Below are positions 7,056 through 16,645 of a DNA stretch of 64,000 nucleotides, piece after piece. The translations under genes were made by a program, and so were the position numbers. The notes beneath the pieces are model-generated. The model saw nothing but the letters and a program-made list of their open reading frames with translations, made no database searches and was not told where the DNA came from. Source of the stretch: DATBQN01 sp963755825 (lineage in GTDB: Bacteria; Acidobacteriota; Thermoanaerobaculia; Multivoradales; UBA5704); contig CAVWLA010000001.1 in NCBI GenBank assembly GCA_963755825.1, positions 248,001-312,000 on the forward strand, written 5' to 3'. Numbering within the stretch: position 1 is the first letter of the stretch; each line of letters opens with the position of its first letter.

Positions 7056-9959
7056 ATGGACGTCCGGCATCGCATGTTTCTTCGAACGATTGGGTTTACA
7101 GGAATCGGTCTCTTTTTGTTCACTTCACTCGGTAAGGCTCAGCCGTCGGGTTGTTCGGTGCCATCTCCAGGAAGGTATTGTGGTGTCAGTGTCGATATAA
7201 GTCCCTTTGCCACCGGGGGGCCCTTCGGCGGATTCCAGAGCAAGCCCGGGACCGGGGTTCAGCTGCCCATCTCCATCACGTTTTCACCTCCGGTGGCCTC
7301 CGTGTCCGTCAAGGCGTTGGATCCGGATTTCGCTGGCAACCGGATGGACGCGTTCGACACGGCAGGCGGGCTGATCGCCTCGGCCCCATTTGCCGGGGAC
7401 GGGACGCCGGGGGTATTCACGACGTCGACCGTAACCCTGACAGGAGCCGGCATAGCCCGCGTCGTCCTCATACCGGCCCCAGCCGACTACGTGGCTTACG
7501 ATCATCTCAGCTTTACGCCGAGCGACATTCTGACGCTCCAGGCGATCGATCCCTACCCGGCGCTGATCGGCCCCCATGGAGTGTCGAGCGACCCCGAACA
7601 GCGAGCTGTCGAAGGCAAAGAGGTCACCAAGGCGGCCGCGGACGGCGCAACCCTCCTCTTGCTGCGCGCGAGCGGCCTCCAGCCGGGGCAGGTTGTCTTC
7701 TCGGTCGTCAGCGGCAATACCGGTCACGACGGGGGGGTGAGCGTCGACGGGAGCCAGCGGCTCGCCTCGGTGTCGGTCCCCGTCGTGCCAACCTCGAAGG
7801 GTATGGAGGCGTTCGCCTTCTACTGGGTGCCCGACGACGTCGACCCTGCCTTCCTCACCCAGAGCGTTCCACTAACCGCCCACCTGGTTCCAGACAGCGG
7901 ACCGCCCAGCGATCAGAAGCTAACGATCACCCTCGTCCGCTCGCCAGTCGTGCTAGTACACGGACTTTGGTCGGAAGCTGGCACGTGGGATGACTTCCCC
8001 CTGCGGACGGATCCCCACTTCCGTGTAGAGGTTGGAGACTACAGCGGCACGAATGCTAGCCACTTCACAAAGAACGAGACGCCCATAGATAGGATCATCG
8101 AGGACGCTCTCGAAAGCCTTCGCGGACAAGGAGTAGCGGTGACTCGGGTCGATTATGTTGCGCACAGCATGGGCGGACTTTTGGGTCGCCTTCACGCGCA
8201 ATCACCGAGCTATCGCAGCCCCTTGACCTTTGGGCGGGGCGATATCCGGAAGCTTTTTACGTTGGATACACCGCACACGGGCTCGCCGTGGGGGAACGCC
8301 CTCTTCGCGCTCTCGCATAGGCCGTTTTTCGTCAACCTGTTCAGCAGGTTTAGAAAACCGATCGAGCAGGGAGCCATCGAGGATTTGGCGACCGCGAGCA
8401 CCGCAATCGCCGGCATCGCTTCGACTCCGTTGCCCGCTCACACGCTCGTAGGCACGGGTGGCTCGGACTTGACAGATGACGCGCTCGCCTTACTCCCAGG
8501 AACGTATGGATTGCTCTTTACCGCCTTCAAACTCCTTGACCAGAACACCGACTTCTTCGCGGGCTTGCAGCACGACTTGATCGTTGGCCGCCGTAGTCAA
8601 GAGGGAGGCATGCCCTCGAATGCGATCTCGCCCTTCTCCGGGTTCAAGAGCCTGCACTTTGAAGTGACCTCGAATGGGGAGTACTCGGACAGGCTCGTCG
8701 AACTCTTGACGACACCGACGAGCGATCCGGCCTTCAGCAACTTTCCCGCGCCGCGCTCGCTAGGCTTCGCCGCGCGGTCGTCCCAGCTTGCCCTCCGCGA
8801 CGACCCCGCGCCTGTTGAGGTCGCCGGTGCCCTCCGGATCGATCTGCCCGCCGGGTCGAGCGCTTCCGCCGGAGGCTCCTTGCCGATCGAAGTGAGCGCC
8901 CAAAATGGATTCGTACCTGTGCGTGTGGCGGTGCTCTCCCTTGCGGGTTCCCGGCTCCTGAGCGCGCCACCCTTCTCGACCACGCTCGACATTCCCCAGG
9001 AGACCGTAGGCGACGTGCTGGTGGAGGCGGCGGGAGTGGATGCGGCGGGTGAGCTGGGATACTCCGAGTTCGTGACCCTCCATGTTCAGACCGGGTCTCC
9101 CCTGGATACCCTCGAAGCCATGGACGCCGCGCCGCTCCTCTTCGGAGCCGGCGACAGCCGGAATCTCGCCATCATCGGCCACTTCGACGACGGCGTCCTC
9201 CGCGACGTGACATCGCCCACAGCCGGCACCACCTACGCGAGCGCCGATCCGGGGATCGTCACGGTTTCGGACTCAGGCCTGCTGACCGCCGTGGCTCCCG
9301 GCGAGACGGAGGTAGTCGTCGAGAACGCCGGTGTCTCGATCACTGTCGCCGTCACAGTGCTCGCCAACCAGTCGCCGCTCGCCGTCGCCGGTCCCGACCT
9401 GACCGTCGAGTGCTCTTCGCCGGCCGGTAGCGCCGTCGTCCTAGATGGCGGCGTGTCAGCCGACCCGGACGGCGATCCCCTGACCTTCAGCTGGAGCGGG
9501 CCGTTCGGCTCGGTGACCGGCGCGACGCCCACCGTGACGCTACCGCTCGGAGCGAGCACGGTCCAGCTCACCGTCGACGACGGGCGGGGCGGGGCCTCCT
9601 CCGACACCGTCGACGTTAACGTGCGCGACACGACGGCGCCTGTTCCGGGTCCGGCGACCGCTTCTCCCAGCTCACTCTGGCCCCCTAACCACAAGATGGT
9701 GGCCGTGACGGTTCAGGCGAACGCGCAAGACGCCTGCAACGTGGCTCCTTCCTGCGCGATTCAGAGTGTGACCGCCAACGAGCCGATCGATGGCGGCGCC
9801 GTGGAAATCACGGGGCCGCTGTCGCTCAAGCTTCGTTCCGAGAGGGCCGGCGGAGGGTCAGGGAGGATCTACACTCTGCAGATCGCCTGCCGCGACAGCG
9901 CTGGAAATACCGCGCTGACGACCGCTACGGTAACGGTGCCGCACGATCAGGGCCACTGA
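7056..9959 (+). CDS. Secreted alpha/beta-hydrolase (lipase-like) with Ig-like and PKD domains
   Basis: 967 residues; the ATG has GGAGG seven bases upstream. An N-terminal signal (RTIGFTGIGLFLFTSLGKAQ) is followed by a beta-rich domain to about residue 155. The hydrolase domain starts near residue 297 with VVLVHGLWSEAGTWDDF (oxyanion-hole HG) and carries the nucleophile elbow HSMGG (Ser371), as in triacylglycerol lipases and PGAP1-like esterases. The C-terminal third has a BIG_2-like bacterial Ig domain (SADPGIVTVSDSGLLTAVAPGE), a PKD-like domain (DGGVSADPDGDPLTFSWSG) and a final beta domain starting PPNHKMV. Presumably hydrolyses extracellular esters or lipids. Substrate unknown. It stands alone, with no lipase chaperone nearby. 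Confidence 0.8.
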   Translation: MDVRHRMFLRTIGFTGIGLFLFTSLGKAQPSGCSVPSPGRYCGVSVDISPFATGGPFGGFQSKPGTGVQLPISITFSPPVASVSVKALDPDFAGNRMDAFDTAGGLIASAPFAGDGTPGVFTTSTVTLTGAGIARVVLIPAPADYVAYDHLSFTPSDILTLQAIDPYPALIGPHGVSSDPEQRAVEGKEVTKAAADGATLLLLRASGLQPGQVVFSVVSGNTGHDGGVSVDGSQRLASVSVPVVPTSKGMEAFAFYWVPDDVDPAFLTQSVPLTAHLVPDSGPPSDQKLTITLVRSPVVLVHGLWSEAGTWDDFPLRTDPHFRVEVGDYSGTNASHFTKNETPIDRIIEDALESLRGQGVAVTRVDYVAHSMGGLLGRLHAQSPSYRSPLTFGRGDIRKLFTLDTPHTGSPWGNALFALSHRPFFVNLFSRFRKPIEQGAIEDLATASTAIAGIASTPLPAHTLVGTGGSDLTDDALALLPGTYGLLFTAFKLLDQNTDFFAGLQHDLIVGRRSQEGGMPSNAISPFSGFKSLHFEVTSNGEYSDRLVELLTTPTSDPAFSNFPAPRSLGFAARSSQLALRDDPAPVEVAGALRIDLPAGSSASAGGSLPIEVSAQNGFVPVRVAVLSLAGSRLLSAPPFSTTLDIPQETVGDVLVEAAGVDAAGELGYSEFVTLHVQTGSPLDTLEAMDAAPLLFGAGDSRNLAIIGHFDDGVLRDVTSPTAGTTYASADPGIVTVSDSGLLTAVAPGETEVVVENAGVSITVAVTVLANQSPLAVAGPDLTVECSSPAGSAVVLDGGVSADPDGDPLTFSWSGPFGSVTGATPTVTLPLGASTVQLTVDDGRGGASSDTVDVNVRDTTAPVPGPATASPSSLWPPNHKMVAVTVQANAQDACNVAPSCAIQSVTANEPIDGGAVEITGPLSLKLRSERAGGGSGRIYTLQIACRDSAGNTALTTATVTVPHDQGH

Positions 9960-10134
9960 ACCGAGCGGCGAAATGGTCGGGGCGGCCGGTGTTCTGAGCC
10001 GACCGCTCCTTGCAGCCCACCACCTGCACGGAGGTCTGATCTCCATTCGCCGCCGCTGGCGCCGGCGAGGATCGAGCCGCCTCGACCTCATGTCGTGTTA
10101 CGGTGAGATCCTACGCCGCAGGAGGAGCTCTCCG

Positions 10135-10872
10135 ATGAAGATTGGAAAGGTGATCGCCCTCGCGGCGCTCCTCGTCGCCGCCCACCAGGTCGTCCGGGCG
10201 CAGTCGCACCGCAATTCCTTCGCCGGTCCGAGCAGTCCGCACCCGTACTCTGCCGGGCCGGGCCCTTACGTCCCCGTCGGCCCTACGCTCGGTCCAGAGG
10301 AAGCGGTCGCTCCGACCGACCTCGGGAAGCGGACGGACCCCGACGCGCTCCTCCGGAAACTGGCGCTCGACCAGGCGCTGCTCGATACGCTGCCAACGAC
10401 CGACTCCAGCAGCGCGCCGTCGATCGACCTTCCGCGGCATCGCCGGCTGGCTCCGCCCGTCGACCTGCCCATCGATCTGGAGGCCGAGATCGGGAAGCTG
10501 CAGGCTTGGGAGCGATCGCTGCCCGGCGCCCTGATCCGCCCGGACCCCGCGATCGATCCGCGCCTGCCGGCCTGGGCGGCGATCTACCGAGCCGAAGCCG
10601 CGAAGCTTCGCGCCGCCGCGGACCGCGCCTTCGCCGAGCGGAGCCTCGCGGCCTGCGGCGACCTGGAGAGAGCGATCCGGGCGAGCCGCATTCCGCACGC
10701 TCCGCAGCCCGGCCTGGAAGCGTCGGCCTCCGCGGCGCTCGTCTGGCTGGCGAAGGGCGCGGCCTCCTGCTCGCACGGGATGCGGGACACGACGTCGCTC
10801 CGCCTCGGCGAGGGTTGCCAGGCCCTCGAGGCCCTGGACCGAGAGCTGCCGCCGGCGAGCGGCCGGCCCTGA
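10135..10872 (+). CDS. Secreted hypothetical protein
   Basis: 245 residues starting at an ATG preceded by GCAGGAGGAG. A clear signal peptide (MKIGKVIALAALLVAAHQVVRAQ) predicts export. The mature part has a Pro/Gly-rich linker (GPSSPHPYSAGPGPYVPVGP) and then a mostly helical domain with a few cysteines (AACGDLERAIRASR, ASCSHGMRD, GEGCQALEAL), perhaps a helical-repeat fold. No known motif. It is convergent with the UvrA2-class gene, 26 bases apart, and in its own transcription unit after the lipase. Confidence 0.7.
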   Translation: MKIGKVIALAALLVAAHQVVRAQSHRNSFAGPSSPHPYSAGPGPYVPVGPTLGPEEAVAPTDLGKRTDPDALLRKLALDQALLDTLPTTDSSSAPSIDLPRHRRLAPPVDLPIDLEAEIGKLQAWERSLPGALIRPDPAIDPRLPAWAAIYRAEAAKLRAAADRAFAERSLAACGDLERAIRASRIPHAPQPGLEASASAALVWLAKGAASCSHGMRDTTSLRLGEGCQALEALDRELPPASGRP

Positions 10873-10898
10873 TCCGCATCCCCAAAGCCTAGTTTCAC

Positions 10899-13448
10899 TC
10901 AGCCCAGGAAGCGGGCCAGATAAGGCGCGGTCCGGCTCCGGCCGGCCGCGGATTCCGCCACCTGCGAGGGCGTTCCGGCGGCGACCACACGGCCGCCTTC
11001 GTCGCCGGCGCCGGGGCCGATGTCGATCACCCAGTCGCTGCCGGCGACGACCCGCATGTCGTGCTCGACGACGAGGACGGTGTTGCCGGCGTCGACCAGC
11101 CCATCGAGCTGCCCCATCAGCCGGTCGACGTCCGCCGGATGCAGCCCAGTCGTCGGCTCGTCCAGCACGTAGAGCGTGTTGCCGCGCTGCACCCGCTGCA
11201 GCTCGGTCGCGAGCTTGATGCGCTGCGCCTCGCCGCCGGACAGCTCGGTCGCCGCCTGGCCGAGCCGCAGGTAGCCGAGGCCGACCTGGCGCAGGATCTC
11301 CAGCGGGCGATGGACCGGCGGCTCGTCGGCGAAGAACTGCCAGGCCGCGTCGACGGTCATCCCCAGCACGCCGGCGATGCTCTGGCCGCGGTACTCGATC
11401 TCGAGCGTCTTCGCGTTGTACCGCGCGCCGTGGCAGGTGGGGCAGGCCGAGTAGACGCTGGCGAGGAAGAGCAGCTCGACGCAGAGGAAGCCCTCGCCTT
11501 CGCAGGTCTCGCAGCGCCCCTTCGCCACGTTGAAGGAGAAGCGTCCGGCGTCGTAGCGGCGCGCCCGCGCCGCCCGTGTCGCGGCGAAGAGCCGGCGCAC
11601 GGGATCGAAGAGACCGGTGTAGGTCGCGAGATTGGAGCGCGGCGTCCGGCCGATCGGCTTCTGATCGACCGGCACCAGCCGCCGCAGGCTCTCCATCCCC
11701 GAGACGATCCGCCCGGCTCGACCGCGGACCTCGCCCGCCGGCGCTCCCCCATCGTCCTCCTCGACGTCGGCGGAGACCTCGCGGCCGAGGTGCTCCGCCA
11801 CCAGCTCGACGAGAGCCTGGCTGACCAGGCTCGACTTCCCCGATCCGGAGACGCCGGTCACCGTCGTCAGCACCCCGAGAGGGAACGCCGCCTCGAGGTC
11901 TCGCAGGTTGTTGCGCGAGACGCCGGCGAGGCGGAGCCAGCCCTTCGGCGGCCGCGGCTCGCGGCGGTGCGACGGCGGCCCGGCGAAGAGATGGCGCCGG
12001 GTCACCGACGCCTCGACCTGCGCCAGCCCTTCGGGCCGGCCGCTGTAGAGCACATGGCCGCCCTGCTCGCCGGCAGCTGGTCCAACGTCGACGATCCAGT
12101 CGGCACGGCGGACCACGTCGAGGTCGTGCTCGACCACGAAGAGCGAGTTGCCGGCGCGCTTCAGCTGCTCGAGCGCGGCGAGCAGCGCCTCGGTGTCCGC
12201 CGGATGGAGCCCGGCCGAGGGCTCGTCGAGCACGTAGACGACGCCGAAGAGGTTCGAGCGTACCTGGGTGGCGAGCCGCAGCCTCTGGAGCTCGCCCGGT
12301 GAGAGCGTCGGCGTGCTCCGTTCGAGCGCGAGATACCCCAGGCCGAGATCGAGCAGCACCGCGGCCCGCGCCACGAGGTCGGCGGAGATCCGCTGCGCGA
12401 CCTGCGCCTTCTCCGGATGGCGCTTCGCGAGCTTGGCCATCGCCGCCGCCGTGCCGTCCGCGTAGGGCCGGAGCAGGCCCGCCAGGCGGACGATCGGCAG
12501 CCGGGAGATGTCGGCGATGTCCAGACCTGCGAAGGTGACGGTGAGCGCTTCCGGACGCAGCCGCTTGCCGCCGCAGAGCGGGCAGTCGCGGCTCTCGAGG
12601 TACCGCGCCACCCGCTTCCGGATCGCCGGGCTCTGGGTGGTGGCGAAGGTGTGCAGCACGTAGCGCCGGGCGCTCGAGAAGTTGCCGTGGTAGTCGGGCG
12701 GCACCTTGCGCTTCCGGGCGGCGCGTATCTCGGCAGCGTCGAGGCCGCCATAGACCGGCACGACCGGCTGCTCGTCGGTGAAGAGGATCCACCAGCGGTC
12801 CTTCTCCGGCAGCTCGCGCCAAGGGCGGTCGACGTCATAGCCCAGCGTCGTCAGCATGTCGCGCAGGTTCTGGCCATGCCAGGCGGTCGGCCAGCCGCCG
12901 ATCGCCCGCTCGCGGATGGTCAGCGAGTCGTCCGGCACCAGCGAGCGCTCGGTCGCCTCGTAGATCCTGCCCATCCCGTGGCAGCGGGGGCAGGCGCCCT
13001 GCGGGGTGTTGGTGGAGAACGACTCGGCCTCGAGATGGGCCTGGCCGGGCGGATACTTGCCGGCTCGCGAATAGAGCATGCGGAGGAGATTCGAGATCGT
13101 CGTGACGCTGCCGACCGACGAGCGCGAAGTCGGCGCGCCGCGCTGCTGCTGCAGCGCCACTGCCGGCGGCAGGCCGTCGATCTCGTCGACCTCAGGCACC
13201 CCCATTTGATCGAACAGGCGCCGGGCATAGGGGGCGACCGATTCGAGGTAGCGCCGCTGCGCCTCGGCATAGAGGGTGCCGAAGGCGAGCGACGACTTGC
13301 CGGAGCCGGAGATGCCGGTGAAGACGACGAGTGCGTTGCGCGGGATCTCGAGGTCGACGTTCTTGAGGTTGTGCTGGCGCGCCCCACGCACCCGCACGAA
13401 GCCGGTGAGCTCCGGCGCGACGGCTGCGGTATCCCCTGGAGCTGCCAC
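10899..13448 (-). CDS. UvrA2-class excinuclease ABC-type ATPase
   Basis: 849 residues, shorter than canonical UvrA (~940). Two ABC ATPase modules are present: Walker A GISGSGKSS near residues 45-53 with signature LSPGELQRLRLA, and a second GVSGSGKSS with LSGGEAQRIKLA, both followed by LDEPS/LDEPT Walker B. Zinc-binding pairs CPRCHGMG, CPLCGGKR, CETCEGEG and CPTCHG are visible. Between SRAG (130) and the first zinc knuckle (153) only ~20 residues remain, where canonical UvrA has the UvrB-binding domain. That loss defines class II UvrA, linked in other bacteria to resistance to DNA-binding drugs and to stress. Directly follows the TPR gene on the same strand. Confidence 0.87.
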   Translation of the reverse strand: MAAPGDTAAVAPELTGFVRVRGARQHNLKNVDLEIPRNALVVFTGISGSGKSSLAFGTLYAEAQRRYLESVAPYARRLFDQMGVPEVDEIDGLPPAVALQQQRGAPTSRSSVGSVTTISNLLRMLYSRAGKYPPGQAHLEAESFSTNTPQGACPRCHGMGRIYEATERSLVPDDSLTIRERAIGGWPTAWHGQNLRDMLTTLGYDVDRPWRELPEKDRWWILFTDEQPVVPVYGGLDAAEIRAARKRKVPPDYHGNFSSARRYVLHTFATTQSPAIRKRVARYLESRDCPLCGGKRLRPEALTVTFAGLDIADISRLPIVRLAGLLRPYADGTAAAMAKLAKRHPEKAQVAQRISADLVARAAVLLDLGLGYLALERSTPTLSPGELQRLRLATQVRSNLFGVVYVLDEPSAGLHPADTEALLAALEQLKRAGNSLFVVEHDLDVVRRADWIVDVGPAAGEQGGHVLYSGRPEGLAQVEASVTRRHLFAGPPSHRREPRPPKGWLRLAGVSRNNLRDLEAAFPLGVLTTVTGVSGSGKSSLVSQALVELVAEHLGREVSADVEEDDGGAPAGEVRGRAGRIVSGMESLRRLVPVDQKPIGRTPRSNLATYTGLFDPVRRLFAATRAARARRYDAGRFSFNVAKGRCETCEGEGFLCVELLFLASVYSACPTCHGARYNAKTLEIEYRGQSIAGVLGMTVDAAWQFFADEPPVHRPLEILRQVGLGYLRLGQAATELSGGEAQRIKLATELQRVQRGNTLYVLDEPTTGLHPADVDRLMGQLDGLVDAGNTVLVVEHDMRVVAGSDWVIDIGPGAGDEGGRVVAAGTPSQVAESAAGRSRTAPYLARFLG

Positions 13449-13525
13449 CCCCCGAGGCTACGCAATCTCCGAGCCAGGAGATCGCCAGGTGGCTATCGTG
13501 CTGATGCGGCCAAGCGGCCCTTCCC

Positions 13526-15172
13526 TCAGGGCGGCGCCGCCCTCCGCGCCTCGACCACCTCCGGACGTACCGGTTCGGCCCGACTGCACTGTGCAACGAT
13601 CTGCGCGTAGAAGGCGCGCGCCTTGCCGGTGTCGCCAGCCAGGCCGGCGGCGCGCGCCGCGTTGTAGAGCCCGTTGAGGCGGTTGGGGGCGGCGGCGAGC
13701 GCCGTCTCGTATTCCGTCAACGCGTCGCTCGGGCGGTGCAGCTCGAGCAGGAGATCCCCCAGCAGCTCGCGCGCCGGCAGCAGCTCTCCCGGAGTGACCG
13801 GGTGCTTGCCGACCTTGTCCTGCAGATCCGCCGCCGCGCGCAGCAGCGCGAGCGCCGCGTCCGGCTTTCCCTGCGCCTGCGCCAGCCAACCCGCGGCGGA
13901 GAGGCGGAGCGATTCGACCTCTGCCGCCCAATCGTAGGGCCCCGCCGGCGGCGCCTTGACCAGTGCGTCGTGGATCGCCGCGAGCTGCGCCAGCCCGTCC
14001 TGGGCGATCGCCAGGTCGCCGCCGCGCGCGCCGCCCAGGGAGCGTGCGAAATGGGTGGCGGCGAGCGCGTAGCCGTAGGCGTCCCAGGGTAGCCCCGCCT
14101 TGGGCGGCGCGAGCTTGGCGGCGTCCTTCCACTGGCGGCGCTCGAGAGCGTAGCGGGCCGGGACCGCGGTGAGCGCGTAGCCGGCGGCGAAGTTGGGCTC
14201 GTCGAAGGTCGTCGCCCTCGTGGTGCGCTCGAGGACCGCCCTGGCCTTGGCGTCCTCGCCCGTCTGCAGGTAGGCGTACTCGAGATAGTCGAGGGCGTGC
14301 ATGGCGTCGAACGAGGTGGCGCCGGGGTGCATGGTGGCGACCAGCGCGTCGGCGGTGGCCGCGGAAGCGAGGTTCGACTGGATCGACTCCTCCCACAGAC
14401 CGAGGCGGGTGAAGATGTGCGAGGGCATGTGCTGTGCGTGCGGCGACGCCGGGGCGATCTTGGCGTAGGCGCGCGCCGCCGGCAGCGCCAGACTGGCGAG
14501 CTGAGGATAGTCGAGCGAGTGGATGAGGTAGTGGGCGATTCCCGGATGGTGAGGCTCGAGCGGCAGGAGACGATTGAGGATCTCGGCCGCCTGACGCTGC
14601 TGGCTGAAGCTGCGATCGTTCGGCGGCGCGGAGCCGAGGAGCGAGAGGGCGTAGAAGATCGATGCCTCGTGGTCGTCGGGGAACCGCTTGGCGACGTCCG
14701 CCATGGCGTCGCGGAAACCGGCGGCGCGCGAGCGGTGGTCGAGCTTGCCGGCGTCGTGGTAGAAGGCGACGATCGCACCGATGTAGGCACGCTCGCGCTC
14801 GCTGGCACCGCCCATCGCCGCCGCCCTGTCCGCGGCCGCTCGCCCCTGGTCGAGCTCGGCCGCGGTCGGCGGCGCCCAGACCGGGTGGTAGAACGACATC
14901 GCGATGCCCCACTGTGCCATCGCGCACCCGGGGTCGCGGGCGGCGACGTCGGCGAAGGTCTGCCGCGCCAGCTCGTAGCCGAAGGAGTGGAGCAGCGCCG
15001 TGGCGCGATCGAGCTCCGCCGCCACGGCGTCCCGGCAGGTCGTCGGGAAGCGCACCGAGCCGAGCTCGCCTTCGGCGGCCCCTGGCGCCGGGTGCTGGTG
15101 CTCCTGCGCCAGCGCTCCCGCCGGTCCCAGGATCGAGAGGAGCGCGATCGAAGTAAGCAGCGTACGATTCAT
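13526..15172 (-). CDS. Secreted TPR-repeat protein
   Basis: 548 residues from an ATG preceded by GGAG at 15172; the frame extends upstream but without signal or ribosome site. A signal peptide (MNRTLLTSIALLSILGPAGALAQ) is followed by a His-rich short linker (EHQHPAPG) and then helical TPR-like repeats throughout (ATALLHSFGYELARQTFADV, HAQHMPSHIFTRLGLWEESI, ending with a clear TPR PSDALTEYETALAAAPNRLN). Proteins of this architecture are frequent in Acidobacteriota and related phyla and may scaffold periplasmic complexes; no enzymatic motif is seen. It lies 77 bases upstream of the UvrA2-class gene on the same strand, so co-transcription is possible. Confidence 0.75.
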   Translation of the reverse strand: MNRTLLTSIALLSILGPAGALAQEHQHPAPGAAEGELGSVRFPTTCRDAVAAELDRATALLHSFGYELARQTFADVAARDPGCAMAQWGIAMSFYHPVWAPPTAAELDQGRAAADRAAAMGGASERERAYIGAIVAFYHDAGKLDHRSRAAGFRDAMADVAKRFPDDHEASIFYALSLLGSAPPNDRSFSQQRQAAEILNRLLPLEPHHPGIAHYLIHSLDYPQLASLALPAARAYAKIAPASPHAQHMPSHIFTRLGLWEESIQSNLASAATADALVATMHPGATSFDAMHALDYLEYAYLQTGEDAKARAVLERTTRATTFDEPNFAAGYALTAVPARYALERRQWKDAAKLAPPKAGLPWDAYGYALAATHFARSLGGARGGDLAIAQDGLAQLAAIHDALVKAPPAGPYDWAAEVESLRLSAAGWLAQAQGKPDAALALLRAAADLQDKVGKHPVTPGELLPARELLGDLLLELHRPSDALTEYETALAAAPNRLNGLYNAARAAGLAGDTGKARAFYAQIVAQCSRAEPVRPEVVEARRAAPP

Positions 15173-15487
15173 CGGAGACTCCTGGAGGGAGGTGCATCCC
15201 TGTGGATCCGAGTGGACGCCGGAGCTCCGGCGCAGAACGGTGAGTGAGGGCGGCTCCTCGGCATATTGGGCTCCTTTCGATCCTAGTCCCAAGAAGGGAT
15301 ATGTCCACGAGACCGGGCGACTCCAGGCGCCGAGTTTCTCGCCCATTGCGAAAACTTGCAAATCGATCAAGGCAGACCTTTTCGGCGATCTAAATCCAAG
15401 CATAGAAGACTGCTGTGGTAACCTTAAACAAGGCATGCGTCACGACGCGCCTGCCGGCACTGCCAACGATGGCGTGGAGGACACAAG
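15173..15487. other. Divergent intergenic region
   Basis: Separates the minus-strand TPR gene from the plus-strand small DUF2188-like gene and must hold both promoters. It is more AT-rich than its surroundings (for example CTAAATCCAAGCATAGAAG). No gene or RNA structure recognised. Confidence 0.45.
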
Positions 15488-15706
15488 ATGGCGAACGTCT
15501 ACGTTGAACCGCGACCGAAGGGGCGTCCAGAAGGAACCCCGATCACAGACTACGTACTCGAATCTGCGGGTGGCCAGACCATAGGGGATGTCTTCAAGAC
15601 CCAGGCAGAAGCGGCTCGCTACGCCAGAGATCACGGCCATCATCCACTTTGTGCCCGCGTCCGTAATACCGACAAGGGCAACCCGGATCACTGGCGTTCC
15701 TGTTGA
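15488..15706 (+). CDS. Small DUF2188-like protein
   Basis: 72 residues with a GGAGG site 9-10 bases before the ATG. The middle FKTQAEAARYARDHGHHPLC and the ending ARVRNTDKGNPDHWRSC match the small DUF2188-like proteins found in many bacteria and on mobile elements, in which a beta hairpin and a helix (TQxEAxxxA) precede a terminal RVR...DHWR motif. Function of the family is unknown. No signal peptide. It stands alone between the TPR gene and the tRNA-like repeat, near the right end of the proposed island. Confidence 0.7.
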   Translation: MANVYVEPRPKGRPEGTPITDYVLESAGGQTIGDVFKTQAEAARYARDHGHHPLCARVRNTDKGNPDHWRSC

Positions 15707-16021
15707 AGTCGATCGCATGATTGCCTTGTCGCTGGTCGGCCTGTCCCCCCCCACGCCCGATGCTCGCGCCTTTCGCCGTCCTAAAGCGCGGGAGAAGTTG
15801 AAGCTTGCTGGCTTCCGCGCCATGGTTTGACCTCGGCCCGCTGCCGATACTGGTGAGAGAGATCTGGCGCGAAGTGGGAGCGGTAGAGATGCGTTGCCTT
15901 GCCGAGAGGAGGCCGGCGAGGCGGAGCTCTTCGACGATGCGCGAATAGCCCCCGTGCCGTTGGCGCCCTACGGCCGATAGCCGCGACACAGGGGGCCGGT
16001 CTCCCACTGCGGATTAGCCAG
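15707..16021. other. Intergenic region left of the tRNA-like repeat
   Basis: No confident gene. On the minus strand a stretch near 15890-15950 reads GYSRIVEELRLAGLLS, faintly like the segment before an integrase or transposase catalytic core, but no start, catalytic motif or full domain accompanies it. Confidence 0.35.
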
Positions 16022-16083
16022 AAGCTGGCTGGTAACAGTTTCGTGGTCAGCAGGTCTCGGTTTAATCCCGATCGTCGGCCCCA
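16022..16083 (+). repeat. Degenerate tRNA-Thr 3' half (possible attR)
   Basis: From 16040, TTCGTGGTCAGCAGGTC and then TCGGTTTAATCCCGATCGTC, ending GGCCCCA, aligns with tRNA-Thr positions 2188-2232. There is one missing base and about four substitutions across ~45 bases. A weaker match continues to the left through a D-arm-like AAGCTGGCTGGTA. It cannot fold into a functional tRNA: the acceptor partner is absent. Either an integration-site duplicate bounding an island, or a tRNA pseudogene. Confidence 0.65.
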
Positions 16084-16108
16084 AAAGTCGGCAAAGCAGA
16101 TCGCTCTT

Positions 16109-16396
16109 TCAGCGCGATCCGTGACCTTCCCTCAAGTCTGCGGCGTCGCCTTCTGGGGGAGGAGGGGGGGATAGCCGCGAGGCGGCAGTCGCCGGCGAAT
16201 CGTAGACGAAGACGTTCGCCTGGCCGCCGTACATTTGGAGCTGGCGGAGAGACGGCTTGCTGTCTCCATGCTGCCCAGGAGATCGTCCGACGGCGGCGCC
16301 GGCGCTAGATCCCGAGGGCGGCGAGGAACCGGCGACGAGGATCGCGCTGTTCAGGATACGGACCGTCCTGGTGAGAGTGGCTGGCGTGCTGCTCAT
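16109..16396 (-). pseudogene. Decayed copy of the small membrane protein at 17430-17804
   Basis: An ATG at 16396 begins MSSTPATLTRTVRILNSAILVAG, nearly the same as the intact copy (MSITPAARTRTLRILSNAILAAG). The frame then shifts through the first membrane helix and returns for SLRQLQMYGGQANVF. After that it lacks the second membrane helix and ends in unrelated Pro/Asp-rich sequence. Nucleotide similarity to 17600-17805 is high over about 200 bases. Clearly a non-functional duplicate. Confidence 0.75.
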
Positions 16397-16645
16397 GTTG
16401 ACTTCCGGTCGCCCCGTCGAATGCGGACTGGTGACTCCGCTTGTCTCTCGACGAGGGACGACGCAGAAATAGCCTGGATTCCTGCTGAGCGCGCATTGAG
16501 TGACCCTACCTGTTCGAGGGCCTCCAAGTGCGACGACTCGCCCGTCTCCGCCTGACGACCAGCGCCTTGGCCGCCGAGGTGTAGGAGTCGAGGCGCGCCG
16601 ACCGATCAAGCATCACCACTGTCCGAAGAAGTCTAGGCTGACAAG

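Noticed and set aside
10111..12822. 900-codon minus-strand frame overlapping the UvrA2-class gene
   Set aside because: GC-driven shadow: Arg-rich translation, while the neighbouring frame has all ABC and zinc motifs.
15594..16007. Integrase/transposase remnant on the minus strand
   Set aside because: Only a short GYSRIVEELRLAGL-like stretch; no catalytic residues, start or inverted repeats, so not reported as a mobile element.
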